A stretch of DNA of 64,000 nt, taken from assembly GCA_021234155.1 (NCBI GenBank), contig JAJEKV010000046.1:10988818-11052817 (forward strand), read 5' to 3'. Under the pieces are notes generated by a model that saw only the letters and a program-made list of their open reading frames with translations, did no database searches and had not been told where the DNA came from. This DNA is from Isoetes taiwanensis. Its lineage: Eukaryota > Streptophyta > Lycopodiopsida > Isoetales > Isoetaceae. Made by a program: the position numbers and the translations under genes. Shown piece after piece: positions 54,271 through 64,000 of the stretch. Each line of letters begins with the position of its first letter. Positions within the stretch are counted from its first letter, which is position 1.

Positions 54271-55200
54271 GCTTTGATTACACAGAGGCAGTTAGATATT
54301 TGGGTCAGATAAACACTTAAGTCAATGCTTTTGAGGATTATTATTGGAAATACAAGATCCCTGACAGAATACTTCCTAAGCTTGAAGATTTTCCAGTTTC
54401 AGAAATTCAGTGGGCATATAAGTTTTGCAAGAGCACATATCAAATGTATACCTTATTCTAGTTTTTGGAGACCAATAATATGCAGATGACAGAAAGGCAA
54501 TTCTTATTTTATAGGGAATGCTATTACTACCATAGAGAAAAGGCAGATGCATATGGAAATTTACTGATCATAATGGCTACTTCTTGTGTCTCCGATCTGC
54601 TGGAATGCTTGGACTGGGGAAAGCACACCAATTTTATCCTGCAGTCTTCCTTCTCTGATCATTTTATGCCTTTTCAGAGTGTGACCAACTGTCCACCCTG
54701 ATGAGAAGTGTAGGTATAAATCAAGAGAGGGCTAAGCTTATGATAAGAACAGAATCGAGCAAAGGAAAATTCTTAAAAGGAAACAAGAAGCAAACATTGA
54801 AATTCTTTTTGCAGGAAAAAGGAATGGATGTTTTGGAAATGATAAGAGTAAGCTGGAACCATGCTTTGTTTGCAAGTCATATGGTCATTTGAAAAACAAT
54901 TGTCCAAAAATAAAAGAAAGTAGATGCTTTAATTGTGAAGGGATTGGACATGTAGATGCTGCTTGTAAGGTAAATATAAAAATAAAGGGAACTCTAACTT
55001 TAGAAGGAAAGGTGGTGAACTTAAGTGCAGAAATGAAGTTGTTTCTAGTGTAAATTTAGCCCAAGGTACAAGCATTGAAGAAGAAGATTCTGAAGTTGAG
55101 GTAAGTGTACATGCTACCTGCTTTATTATTAATGAAAATGCTAACAAAAATAGTGATATGCTTGTGATAGATAGTGGAGTTGAGAGATCAGTAGTTAAAG
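54271..55200 (+). pseudogene. Copia gag and protease start
   Basis: An open stretch with ERQFLFYRECYYYHREKADA leads to CFVCKSYGHLKNNC and CFNCEGIGHVDAAC, two CX2CX4HX4C knuckles (54,866-54,970). MLVIDSGVERSVV at about 55,160 is the protease active site (DSG). The gag part upstream of the knuckles is assigned by position only. Confidence 0.7.
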
Positions 55201-56340
55201 CTACTGATGCTCTCAAGGAAAGAAGAAAAACGAACTCTATTTGTACAAATGGGAGGTGGTAAGCTGCAAGAAGTTGAAGAGTCTAGAATGCTGGAACTTT
55301 TTGATATGGAAGGCAAAATAGTTAATTTACATGATGTAATTTCATTTCCAAATATTGTAAGAAACTTAATTTCAGTCAACAAATTGGTGGACATGGGATT
55401 CAAACTTGTTTTTGACAAGCATTGCTGCAAAAGTTGTTTCTTGCTCGGTAACTTGTTTGGATTTTATAATAAAACCCTATTTGGAAGTATCAACTCAGTA
55501 GAAATACCAACCCTAAAACTCTGGCATGAGAGATTAGGTCATAAAAATGTAGATAATTGAAAAGAAATGTTGACGAGAGGTCTAATAGTTGCTACAGAAC
55601 TAAAAACTTCGTCTGTTATAGATGCATGGTAGGAAAAAGTGCAAGGTAACTTCTACAATAAGAGATGAACGAGTTGGAGATTTACTTGAGCTAGTACACA
55701 CTGATCTTTGTGGACAAGCTTATAAGACAGAAGGTATTTCATTACATTCATTAATGATTAGACATACTAAATGCTTCTTTCATAGCACAAAAAAATCAGG
55801 CATATAAGGCTTACAGGATTTTTGAGAAAGAAGCTGAAAGAGCTACAGGCAAAAGGGTAAAATGTTTAAGGTCTGACAGAGATGGTCAGTATGTCAACGA
55901 TATTTTCAACTGGTATTGTAGAGAGAAAGGAATTTAAAGGCATGTTACTTTGTAGCCATACTCCACTACAGAATGGAGTGACAGAAAGGAAGAATAGGTA
56001 CATTGTTGACTCTGTGAGGTCTATATTGATACAATCTGACCTGTAATATTTGTAGTCTATATTCATAGTAGGATACCTTCCTCCAATCTGAATGGTCAAA
56101 TAATAGAACTATTCTATTCTATTCTATTCTATTCTATAGAGAAAATGTACAATATGTATTGTCTTTTCACATGTACCTAAAGAAGTGAGAAAGAAACTTG
56201 ATAATAGAGCAATAAAGGGACTTATGGATAAATATGATGAAATGCCAAAAGGGTATAGACTATATAATCCAAAGAAAAGAAAGATTATTGTTAGCAGAGA
56301 TGTTAGATTTAATGAACTGATATTCTACAAAGATAATAAA
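55201..56340 (+). pseudogene. Copia pre-integrase and integrase
   Basis: LISVNKLVDMGFKLVFD and LWHERLGHKN are the GAG-pre-integrase domain with its H2 zinc ligands. LLELVHTDLCG holds the first core Asp, KCLRSDRDGQYVND the second and QNGVTERKN-like sequence the Glu. VSRDVRFNE near 56,300 ends the region. Stops occur at several places. Confidence 0.85.
56109..56137 (+). repeat. (ATTCT)n microsatellite
   Basis: About six pentanucleotide units inside the copia integrase region, part of its decay. Confidence 0.9.
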
Positions 56341-56584
56341 TAGATTGACAAGAGATTGGATATGTCTGCAAATGTTAAGCATGATGGAGCTGGTGCAAAC
56401 TGTACACAATCAAATTCATATTTGGATGATGATGATGAAGGAAGTGCAAACACAATAAATAAAGAAGAAAATAGTGAGCATGATAAACAGGATGCAGGCG
56501 TAGATAATAACAGGGAAAATAATACTAAAGAAATAGGCTAAAGAAAGAGGAGCTCTAAAGTTCAGAGATTGAGAGGAGGACTTA

Positions 56585-56935
56585 ATGATATTGACATTGA
56601 AACTAACAAGTTTGAGAATTCTTCTTGCTTTTACAAATGCATTGGATCTCGAAATACATCATATGGATGTCAACACTGTTTTTTTGAGTTCTAATTTAGA
56701 TGAAGAGATTTTTATACAGCAAGCACAAGGTTTTGAACAAGGAGAAAATATGGTGTGGAAACTGAAAAAGGTTGTGTGTGGCCTCAAGGAATCACTGATA
56801 CAATGGTATTTGTGCATGGATGGGTTCTTGAAGGAGTAAGGATTCATTAAACTGCAAAATGATGGTAACTTTCATATTTATAGGAAGAAAAATCATTTTT
56901 GCATTATTGCACTACTGGTAATGGTGCCCAGCATC
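56585..56935 (+). pseudogene. Copia reverse transcriptase, N-terminal part
   Basis: KLTSLRILLAFTNALDLEIH, HMDVNTVFLSSNLDEEIFIQ, QGFEQGENMVWKLKKVVCGL and LIQWYLCMDGFLKE match the start of RVT_2. The stop at 56,837 is followed by GFIKLQNDGNFHIYRK in frame. The YVDD box is not reached. Confidence 0.88.
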
Positions 56936-57039
56936 ACTTGACATAAGTTGGAAACTTGTGTGGACAACAACCTGTTCAGCTCAGAGTAATTTTCATAAAT
57001 CTAATATAATAGAAATCAAGCCCAGCATTGTTAGACTGT

Positions 57040-57735
57040 AAGAGGTTTTTGTGCATTCAAGACCTTTCCCCTTCCCTTTGCATGTTGTTCTATTCCCGCG
57101 TTTCGCTGCTTCTTTTCCTTTTTTCTCATTTTCCTACACACTTTACTTCATTTTTGCTACACGTTTTGTTTTTTTCTTTTTCCATTTTTTCTTCCCTTTT
57201 TTTTTGGCCTCATTTTTCCTCCCCTTCCCTTCCCTCCCCTTCCCCTTCCCCTTCCCCTTCCCCTTCCCCTTCCCCTTTTTTCCTTTTCTTATTTCTGATG
57301 GAGTTTTTCTCTTTCCTTTTCATCCTTTCCCCGCCATTCCCATTTTCCCTTTCATTTTCCCCTTCATTTTCCTTTCCTCTTTCTTTTACATTTTTCCCTT
57401 CCCTTTTCCCATGCCTTTTTCTCCACCTTTTTCATGTGCCCTTTTTCTTCCTTTCTTCACTCTTTTCCCCTTTTCTCCATTCCCATTCCCCCTCCCTTTT
57501 TCTTTTCTCTTTTTCCTTTTCATATGCCCTTTTTCCCTTCCCTTACCGCCTCCCTTTTCCTTTTTCCTTTCCCTTCCCCTTTCATCCTTTTCATGCCCTT
57601 TCCCTTTTTCCAGGCTCTTCTTCCCTTCCCTTTCCTCCTTCTTTTTCTTTTTCTCTTTTCCTTTCATTTTTCCATGCTTTTTTTCGTTCCCTTTTCTCCA
57701 CCTTTTCATATATCCTTTTTCCTTCTTTCCGCATA
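57040..57735 (+). repeat. 700-bp pyrimidine-rich tract with CCTTCC repeats
   Basis: Almost entirely C and T on the + strand, including (CCCTTC)n at about 57,237-57,276. The long open frames across it on both strands (Phe/Pro/Ser on +, Lys/Gly/Glu on -) are by-products of composition. Such tracts can form triplex DNA. 57,736-58,047 shows no gene. Confidence 0.95.
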
Positions 57736-58047
57736 AAGGCAACAAAAAATGAACTTTTTGATTGTGGTTGTTTATGAGATTTGTTATTTTTAGATTATAA
57801 CAAATGGATAAATTATTTAATATTTTGGATCTATTAGTTTCATCTTATTTTTTAAGTCACCAATGTTTTTTTAGCAGGGTTGCCTAACCCAAGGTGCACA
57901 CTTTGCTGCAATTCTAGCTATGCTACGTGCCCTGCCGTGTCAACGTAATTGCGTCTCAACCATTAGATCTACTAATTTTTGAATCCACGGCTATGAAAAA
58001 TAGAAAACCTATGGAAAATAATATGCCTTTCTTTGCCGAGTGGAGAG

Positions 58048-59125
58048 ATGGACGAAGCTCTCGTGGGCAAGGTAGCTCTCCTTACCGAAGCGGAAGATGA
58101 ATTGGGATCCAGACTTGCGCTTTCTCTGGCAAAATCTGGATGTAAGTAAGTAACCCAACCATCTTGATCGTTTAATTGCTTCAAACCTAGATTACGGCTG
58201 ATAATTTATCATAAATGCACGCCCAGAATTATTTTGGCAGGAAGCACTTCGAGTTTAGTCCCTATGTCTAACAAGCTCAAATCTTTGTTAAACATTCAAG
58301 AGCAGGATGCACATGTTAAAGTTCTGGAGTTAGATATTTGTTCTGGGGAAAAGAATGTGGATGCTGCAGTACAAAAGGGATGGTAATTTTTTGGAGAAAT
58401 TAACGTTCTAGTCAATTGTACGAATTTTTCAGGTACTCAGCTTGTGAATTTGAGTGAGCCCAGGTTATTCACAGGGCACCACATACAATGATAGATAAAC
58501 TCCAAGTTTTTGTTGTCGTGGTGTTGGATGATATGCAACCAAGTGAAAGGTTATCCCTGCATTTACATGCTTTAATGAACAGAGCTTTGGATATCATTCT
58601 AACAACGAAATGAGGACCTAAGAATATATGTCCCAACCTGTTGTGGAACAGTCTCTGCAATATGTTGATTTTCTTGAGCTTAAGGTTATCTAATCTGTAG
58701 TTTGACCGATTGATGTTTCTGAGTTCAATATGTGTTTTGAAGTTTATTTTATGTAAATTAAAGTATTAGGTCGCTTTTTGAAGGTTTTCCATCAGATGAT
58801 TACCAAAAAGAGATCATGTTCTAAATTCGTTTATACCGTTTGGTCAGGTGCTCTCAAGCCATTCTTGGACATAACTGAAGAGCAGTGGGAGAATACAATC
58901 AGAGTGAACATTCATGGAGTTTGGGTACTCGCCAAGGCCTTGGCTAGGAGGATGCAGGCTAGGAAAATTGGTGGTTCATTCATATGCATGACATCTATAG
59001 CAGGTTTTGAGCGAGGGCAATGGAATACGATGCTAGTGATGCATCTATTATTGTGGCAAGTGAAGCTCATGCAATAACATTGGCAGTTGAGGGGCTTGTC
59101 TTCACAGTGGCGACTTTGACTAATG
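58048..59125 (+). pseudogene. Short-chain dehydrogenase/reductase (SDR) gene remnant, three exons
   Basis: Exon 1 (58,048-58,141, donor GTAAGTAAG) reads MDEALVGKVALLTEAEDELG, SRLALSLAKSG. Exon 2 (58,241-58,432) has AHVKVLELDICSGEKNVDAA and INVLVNCTNFS, matching the SDR NxxN/G region. Exon 3 from 58,848 has ALKPFLDITEEQWENTIRVN, IHGVWVLAKALARRMQ, GGSFICMTSIAGFERGQ and, after a frameshift, EYDASDASIIVASEAHAITL. The splice between exons 2 and 3 keeps the frame. The Gly-rich NAD(P) motif is lost (TEAEDELGS) and the YxxxK Lys is Asp. There is a TGA at the exon 1/2 junction and a TAA in exon 2. A decayed copy is most likely. Confidence 0.65.
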
Positions 59126-60649
59126 AGGCAGTGGAGGCCGGGGAGGTATTTCTGACTTGGCCCCTGGAATAACATGATGGGGATCTTGCCTTTCTGTTCT
59201 TCTGGCTAACACATTGTATTCGTGTTTTATCCCCTAGATGTGAAACTTCATCTTCTTCATCAGGGATGCAGCAGATGGGCGCACTTTCAAAAATCTGTGT
59301 CTCAATGGTTAACTCAGTTTGGCGTACCATGTTGGAGGCCCTCTCTCTAATGATGTCAAGATGATTTATTTTCTATTGCATGTTCATCATCCCATCAACA
59401 GTCATTGGAAATCTATTGGCTAAAGCTGGAAAGAACAGGACATTGTAGGCTGACTATATTTGGAAATTACAGGTGCCAAGGTGAAGCAATAGTCTTGGAG
59501 ATCTTAAAGGGTTATTAGGCATTTACCCAGGTGGGTGCGATGTTTTTAGAATCTTGTCCATGGCTTTGTCTCCTTTATTTGCTCTGCTGATTATTTCTTA
59601 ATTTGTAGGCTTGTGGTGTACTTCAAATGCTTGATCCATGTGATGCCTTTCTTTCTTCGTTCTTTGAATTTATGCTTATCCAGTCAAATGATTTCAGGTA
59701 GCTGTTATTCCTTGATTCGTTCATATAGGTTGGCAAAAATGCGGAGTACTAGTTTACCAGATCAGAATGTGTGGGAAACTTGGTTTTTAAGTAAAGATTG
59801 GAAAGATGGAATGGTTATTTGTGCATTTACGACTAAATCCTACTCCTATTATTAGTTTCCTTCAATCTACAATAATGTAATCTAACTACGAAGTTTGCAC
59901 TCATGTGTATTTTATTCTGGACTCGATTTCCATTTCCCAACCACTTTTGAGAAACTTTTGATCTTGTAGAATGCCCCAGCCATTTTTGAGAAACTTTTGA
60001 TCTTGTAGAATGAAGAAGTCTTCTTGCATAAGTAGGAAATTGACTGGAGTCACGATTCTCTGTTCAGGTTCTTAAGTGTTACAATTTAGGAGAATTTGAA
60101 TCAGCACAGAATCCGTACGGGTGCTAGGATCATACCTTCAGGAGGTTATGGACATGCGAGATCAGCTATGTCCTCGGGCACACACTTGACACGTATATAA
60201 GCATTGATGTATACTTGTACAGTTTGACAGCATTCTTATTACTGCCACGGTTTTTCCCTCGAAAACCCTTTGGGGCGGGGGTTTTTTAACCCGAACTGTA
60301 ATAAGTTTGCTTCGCTCCTTATGGGTCCCATAGGCCGATTGGCCTCAGTGGACGATAAAAAATCATTCTCATTCGGGTGAAAGCATGTTGTAGTGGAACA
60401 CCCTGGGTGTCCCCCCCGTCCCCCCTAAAAATGTGGTGGGAGATATCAAATTTGTGGTGCGATTTTAAATGTTTGTTTAGTGCCTAGTGCATGTACTGCC
60501 CAGATTCAATCATTTCTTGAACTGCAACAACCTGATTCCTACGCCACCCGTCCCATTCCAATTTCCTACGCCACCCGTCCCATTCCAATCTCCACCTAAC
60601 CGATTCCTAAACCCACGACCCACCCGCGCCTTTCCTGAAGCACACGGCT
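59126..60649. other. No gene seen; two small tandem duplications
   Basis: A 39-bp unit (ACTTTTGAGAAACTTTTGAT, then CTTGTAGAATG) is duplicated at 59,941-60,015. A 27-bp unit (TTCCTACGCCACCCGTCCC, then ATTCCAAT) is duplicated at about 60,537-60,589. The second lies about 60 bases upstream of the transposase-like ORF. Confidence 0.6.
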
Positions 60650-61584
60650 ATGGCGCTTAATCCGGTTGTGAATCAATCTGGTTCATACTTTGAATCATTT
60701 AATTTGGAAGCAAATCTGCCTAAAATCTCAAAACGTAGCACAGGTAAGAGAAAGAGAACTCCAGAACAAGAACGGGATCATAAAAGACGCCAAAGGAAAA
60801 GGAAAAGGGAAGCTAAAGAAGAATTAGCAAAAATTGCATCAGCAGAGGGAGGATCCACCAGAACGGCCTCTACTAGGCGTCGGATGGTGTTGAAATTATT
60901 ATCTTCATTTCATAGCACCACTAAAGGCTTACCGACAAGTGATAAGAAAGAGGTTTTACGAGATTTTCTGGAAGATGACACAATGGACAGCGTACTTGGT
61001 GAAGAGCTGAAAGTTTTGCAAGCCAAGAGCATTGTGGTCAGCAACCTCAGGGCTTCCATTCAACTTATGAAGAAGTCTAACAGCAATGACAGTTTAGCAG
61101 CCAAGAGTAGTTGCCTTGCTATGGCCGTAAGAGAAAGCATTAATACACAGAAAGTGCTAATCCGCAATGGTGTTAGGGGTTTTGGTAAAGCTGGCTGGGT
61201 GTTCATCCTAGGAATCTTACCAAAGCAAAATTGAAGAGGGAAGAGATAGATTGCAAAGGGGGAAATGGGTTTTGTACAAAAGAGTTAGAAGAGCGGATGC
61301 AATTCCCAATTACGTCATAGAACTTGTGCAAGCAATTTTGGACCAAAAAAGATAGGGTCTCTCAAATGCAAAGGATGTTAAGTTGGAAGATTGGAGCGAA
61401 ATGTAAGAGAGGATCATGCCACTCACTATCTGGAAGAATCACAGGTTATTTCATTTCTTCATCTTCACCACATTTTTTATTGTTAATGTGGTATGTGGTA
61501 TGTGGTTAGTGATTGCTTGTGATATGTGGTTGGTGTGGTTAGTGATTATTCGTGGTGTGTGGTGCCTATTAATGCTGTGATATA

Positions 61585-62195
61585 TGATATGTGCTGCCTA
61601 GCGTGGTGAGGCACGTGGTGTAAAATAAATGCTGTAAATATATGCTTTGTGATGCCTAGTGTGGTGAATAACATGATGTAATATATGCTATGTGGTGCCT
61701 AGTGTGGTGAAAAATATGGTGAAAAATAAATGCTCTAAATATACGCTTTGTGGTGCCTAGAGTGGTGAATAACATGGTGTAAAATAAATGATGTAATATA
61801 TGCTATGTGGTGTCTAGTGTGGTGAATAACATGGTGTAAAATAAATGCTGTAATATATTCTATGTGGTGCCTAGTGTGGTGAAAAATATGGCGTAAAATA
61901 AATCTTTGTAATATATGCTATGTGGTGCCTAGTGTGGTGAAAAATATGGTGTGCAATAAATTATGTATTATATGCTTTGTGGTGCCTAGTGTGGTGAATA
62001 ACGAGGTGTAAGATGAATGTACGTAATATATGCTATGTGGTGCCTAGTGTGGTGAAAAATATGATGTACAATAAATTATGTATTATATGCTTTGTGGTGC
62101 CTAGTGTGGTGAATAACGAGGTGTAAGATGAATGTCCGTAATATATGCTATGTGGTGCCTAGTGTGGTGGAAAATGTAGTGTACAATAAATATGC
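61585..62195 (+). repeat. Minisatellite in the predicted intron, about 57-bp unit, about 10 copies
   Basis: The phrase TATGTGGTGCCTAGTGTGGTG or a close variant recurs about every 55-60 bases, followed by AAAAATATGGTGTA or AATAACATGGTGTA and AATAAAT. The two variants partly alternate, suggesting a two-unit higher-order repeat near the right end. The array fills most of the intron at 61,445-62,221. Confidence 0.92.
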
Positions 62196-62673
62196 TGATC
62201 ATCTTGTTATCTTCCTTGCAGGTTGCAATTGTTCGAGGAAATTCAAGGCGGAACATCCTAGTGTTATGATCAAAGCAGGAGGATGTTTGAAAAATTTGAA
62301 ACCATGGTTTGTTGTAAAATTAAAGGACTTCAATAGTTCTTCTTTGTATATACCATGTTAGAAATGCAGATGCTAATAGATGGCTTCAATAGTATGAGAA
62401 CTAAGCACCCAAAAAGTTTGTAGCTGCACTTGTCGACTTTGCTTGGTTCGACATATATGGTGAATCAGGGCGTCGAATACAAAATAAGTAGCACAAGAAG
62501 TCGTGGCGGGGAATGTTATGTGAGAAAACTAGCTTCCAACCTTACCATAAGAGGGAATGCATTCTGCGTGAGTGTAAAGAGTGTGGGATTAAGAAGTTCC
62601 CTATCTGCCCACATGAACAATCTAGTGATAGTGGCATGGTGAAGTGGAAATACCTAGACTATGAAAAAGCGTA

Positions 62674-63183
62674 TTGAGAGATGGCGCAAAGAAGTCTAAG
62701 CTCGTTCACCAACACAATGAAACTGCAAGTCTTCCACTGGTGAACAAAATGTTGGAGAAGCTTCAAAAATTTCCTTTACACAACTTCAGATATAAGTGGC
62801 AGGCAGGCCAGTACAAAGAACTCCTTGATAACTTGCCTGGAGATGCTTACCTATCCGTGGTTGACTTCACAGAGAATTATACTTTTAAGGAGCAGAATGA
62901 AGTTCAGTCCATGTGTTGGGTCAACAACCAGATAACTATATTTGTTCAAATAACCTATCAGGTTGATCCAGAGACAGACACCATTGAGAAGGAAACACAC
63001 TACTATGTGTCAGATGATAGGGAACATGACACACTTTTTGTTCAACATTGTTTTATGAAATATTTTGAGTACTTAAAGCGAGAAAGGCAATGTCCCCAAA
63101 CGGCACTATGTATTTTCGGATGGTCTTTGCATCACAATTCAAAGCGGCGGATCATTTTATTTTGTTGGAAGGTACGGTTGTGA
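62674..63183 (+). CDS. Intact core segment of the transposase-like protein
   Basis: 169 codons remain open. The block LSVVDFTENYTFKEQNEVQS provides the first acidic residue and YYVSDDREHDTLFVQHCFMK a second acidic cluster; FGWSLHHNSKRR is followed in other frames by the third. The preservation of this block inside a frame-broken gene suggests recent decay. The true protein start is upstream in exon 1; the first Met here is not a start. Confidence 0.55.
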   Translation: MRDGAKKSKLVHQHNETASLPLVNKMLEKLQKFPLHNFRYKWQAGQYKELLDNLPGDAYLSVVDFTENYTFKEQNEVQSMCWVNNQITIFVQITYQVDPETDTIEKETHYYVSDDREHDTLFVQHCFMKYFEYLKRERQCPQTALCIFGWSLHHNSKRRIILFCWKVRL

Positions 63184-63339
63184 TACTGAGAGATCAACAT
63201 GATGAACTTCTTTGGATCAAACCATGGAAAAGGTGAACATGTTGGGAAGGCGTTAGAATTGAAAAGATGGATACGAGGTCTCTGACTTAAACATCGACAT
63301 TAAACTAGATAATGCCCATGATGTGGTGAAAATTGCGAG

Positions 63340-64000
63340 AGAAACAATTTCAATGTGGTACATCCGAGTGGGGTGAAAATGGAAGAAAAGTTAGGAGATA
63401 CTTACGGGAAATAAAACACGAGGATATCAACGGGGAAAAAGGCTTGGGGTGCGAGAGACAATTCGTAAACCGGGCAAATTCATTCAGTCCATGGATTCAA
63501 GACACAGAAATCCAACACGCCTACATACCCGAAAAGCTATCATGTTTTGCGGCAAAGAATTGTTTGGATGGAAAATGGGACATGTGTGAGAACAAATTGT
63601 ATGTAGATGAATGGACCCTTGTAGTCGTTGAACCATCCTCCAATGTTCATGCGGATGTGGAAGAGACACGCAAGTCTACCGTGCCACTATACTCAACCTT
63701 GGCAAATGTACTTTGCGAAGCACTTAGAGAAGGAGACAACTTTTGCGGTTCTTTGCACCTAAAGGGAATGAGGAGGATTTACGTATTTTGGATGTTGCTA
63801 TGCACCAAGCCAAAATTTGAAGTTGAAAATGACTTCAAGCAGAACGGAAACTTGTTTATGAGAGGTGAAACCGTTATGGAGGGCATTTACTATAGAAAGA
63901 AGCCTTGGTCAAAGGTGATGTATGAGTTGTTGACAAACGAGCCAAAGTCACTTGTATTCTCTACTCAAATTTGTGCTATTCGAGTTCCCATGCAGCAGAT
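63340..64000 (+). CDS. Open C-terminal frame of the transposase-like protein, continues past the window
   Basis: An uninterrupted frame to the last base reads RRYLREIKHEDINGEKGLGC, ERQFVNRANSFSPWIQDTEI, CFAAKNCLDGKWDMCENKLY, DEWTLVVVEPSSNVHADVEE, YRKKPWSKVMYELLTNEP and ICAIRVPMQQ. About 215 codons without a stop is unlikely by chance. It follows the HGKG block and so is taken as the C-terminal part of the same protein. No known domain is recognised. Confidence 0.5.

Larger units (their letters stand above)
54271..56935 (+). mobile_element. Ty1/copia retrotransposon, decayed and truncated in RT
   Basis: The + strand shows gag with two zinc knuckles, protease, integrase and the start of reverse transcriptase, the order specific to copia elements. 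The frames are broken by many stops. The sequence loses similarity at about 56,930, early in RT, so the 3' half and LTR are absent. No 5' LTR could be recognised. Confidence 0.85.
60650..64000 (+). pseudogene. Uncharacterised DDE-transposase-like gene, decayed, runs off window
   Basis: Exon 1 (60,650-61,444) begins MALNPVVNQSG with a very basic segment (KRKRTPEQERDHKRRQRKRK), then ALRDFLE-type helical sequence and RGKWVLYKRVRRADAIPNYV in a shifted frame. After an intron (61,445-62,221) come FKAEHPSVMIK, LKPWFVVKLKDFN and ECILRECKECGIKKFPICPH, a Cys/His-rich region. The frame 62,674-63,183 is open with LSVVDFTENYTFKEQNEVQ, HYYVSDDREHDTLFVQH and an SDG followed by ASQFKAAD. NFFGSNHGKGEH follows. 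An open frame continues from about 63,340 to the window end. DFxENY, SDD-HD, SDG-x-SQFK and HGKG blocks occur together in uncharacterised, probably mobile, proteins of animals and plants; naming a superfamily would be a guess. Confidence 0.5.

Noticed and set aside
57028-57777. ORFs of 249 and 233 codons (+) and 119 codons (-) in the pyrimidine tract
   Set aside because: They translate to Phe/Pro/Ser or Lys/Gly/Glu strings dictated by composition and overlap in several frames. No domain, no codon signal.

Overview
The window is nuclear DNA of a land plant. Only one gene is clearly intact: the chloroplast thylakoid-lumen protein PPD6, split by two introns. A PLS-type PPR remnant, an F-box-like remnant and a short-chain dehydrogenase remnant are also plant-like. 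Most of the rest is retrotransposon. The low gene density, large LTRs, hundreds-of-bases introns and PPR style would fit a fern or another seed-free vascular plant, but that is an inference.

Layout. 1-6.8 kb: a decayed Ty3/gypsy copy (family 1, copy A, + strand) followed by a long LTR-like block. 7.0-17.6 kb: a second Ty3/gypsy element on the - strand (element D), a chromovirus with a chromodomain remnant, a 1.65-kb 5' LTR and an initiator-Met-tRNA primer site. Between primer site and gag it carries two extra ORFs; one encodes a divergent histone H3. 17.6-24 kb: an LTR fragment and unassigned repeats. 24-33.5 kb: the best-preserved family 1 copy (B, - strand) with both LTRs. 33.8-37.1 kb: a third family 1 copy (C, + strand), interrupted in gag by a 5'-inverted LINE insertion. 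37-46 kb: dispersed and inverted repeats, the F-box-like pseudogene, a LINE (- strand) and the PPR remnant. 46-54 kb: mostly unassigned DNA, a long TATC microsatellite and PPD6 (50.6-51.6 kb). 54-57 kb: a decayed Ty1/copia element. 57-64 kb: a pyrimidine tract, the dehydrogenase remnant, and a decayed gene of an uncharacterised DDE-transposase-like family that runs off the window.

Two observations stand out. (1) Element D combines a chromodomain remnant, in a family known to read methylated histone H3, with an H3-like ORF that keeps the first nine residues of the H3 tail and a full histone fold, separated by a long charged linker. (2) All three family 1 copies place a second RNase H domain (archaeal/plant type) before the reverse transcriptase, and where it can be read the ordinary RNase H after the reverse transcriptase has lost catalytic aspartates at the same positions. 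Family 1 also shows a covarying hairpin abutting an unusual primer-binding site. Boundaries of decayed elements are by-eye estimates.
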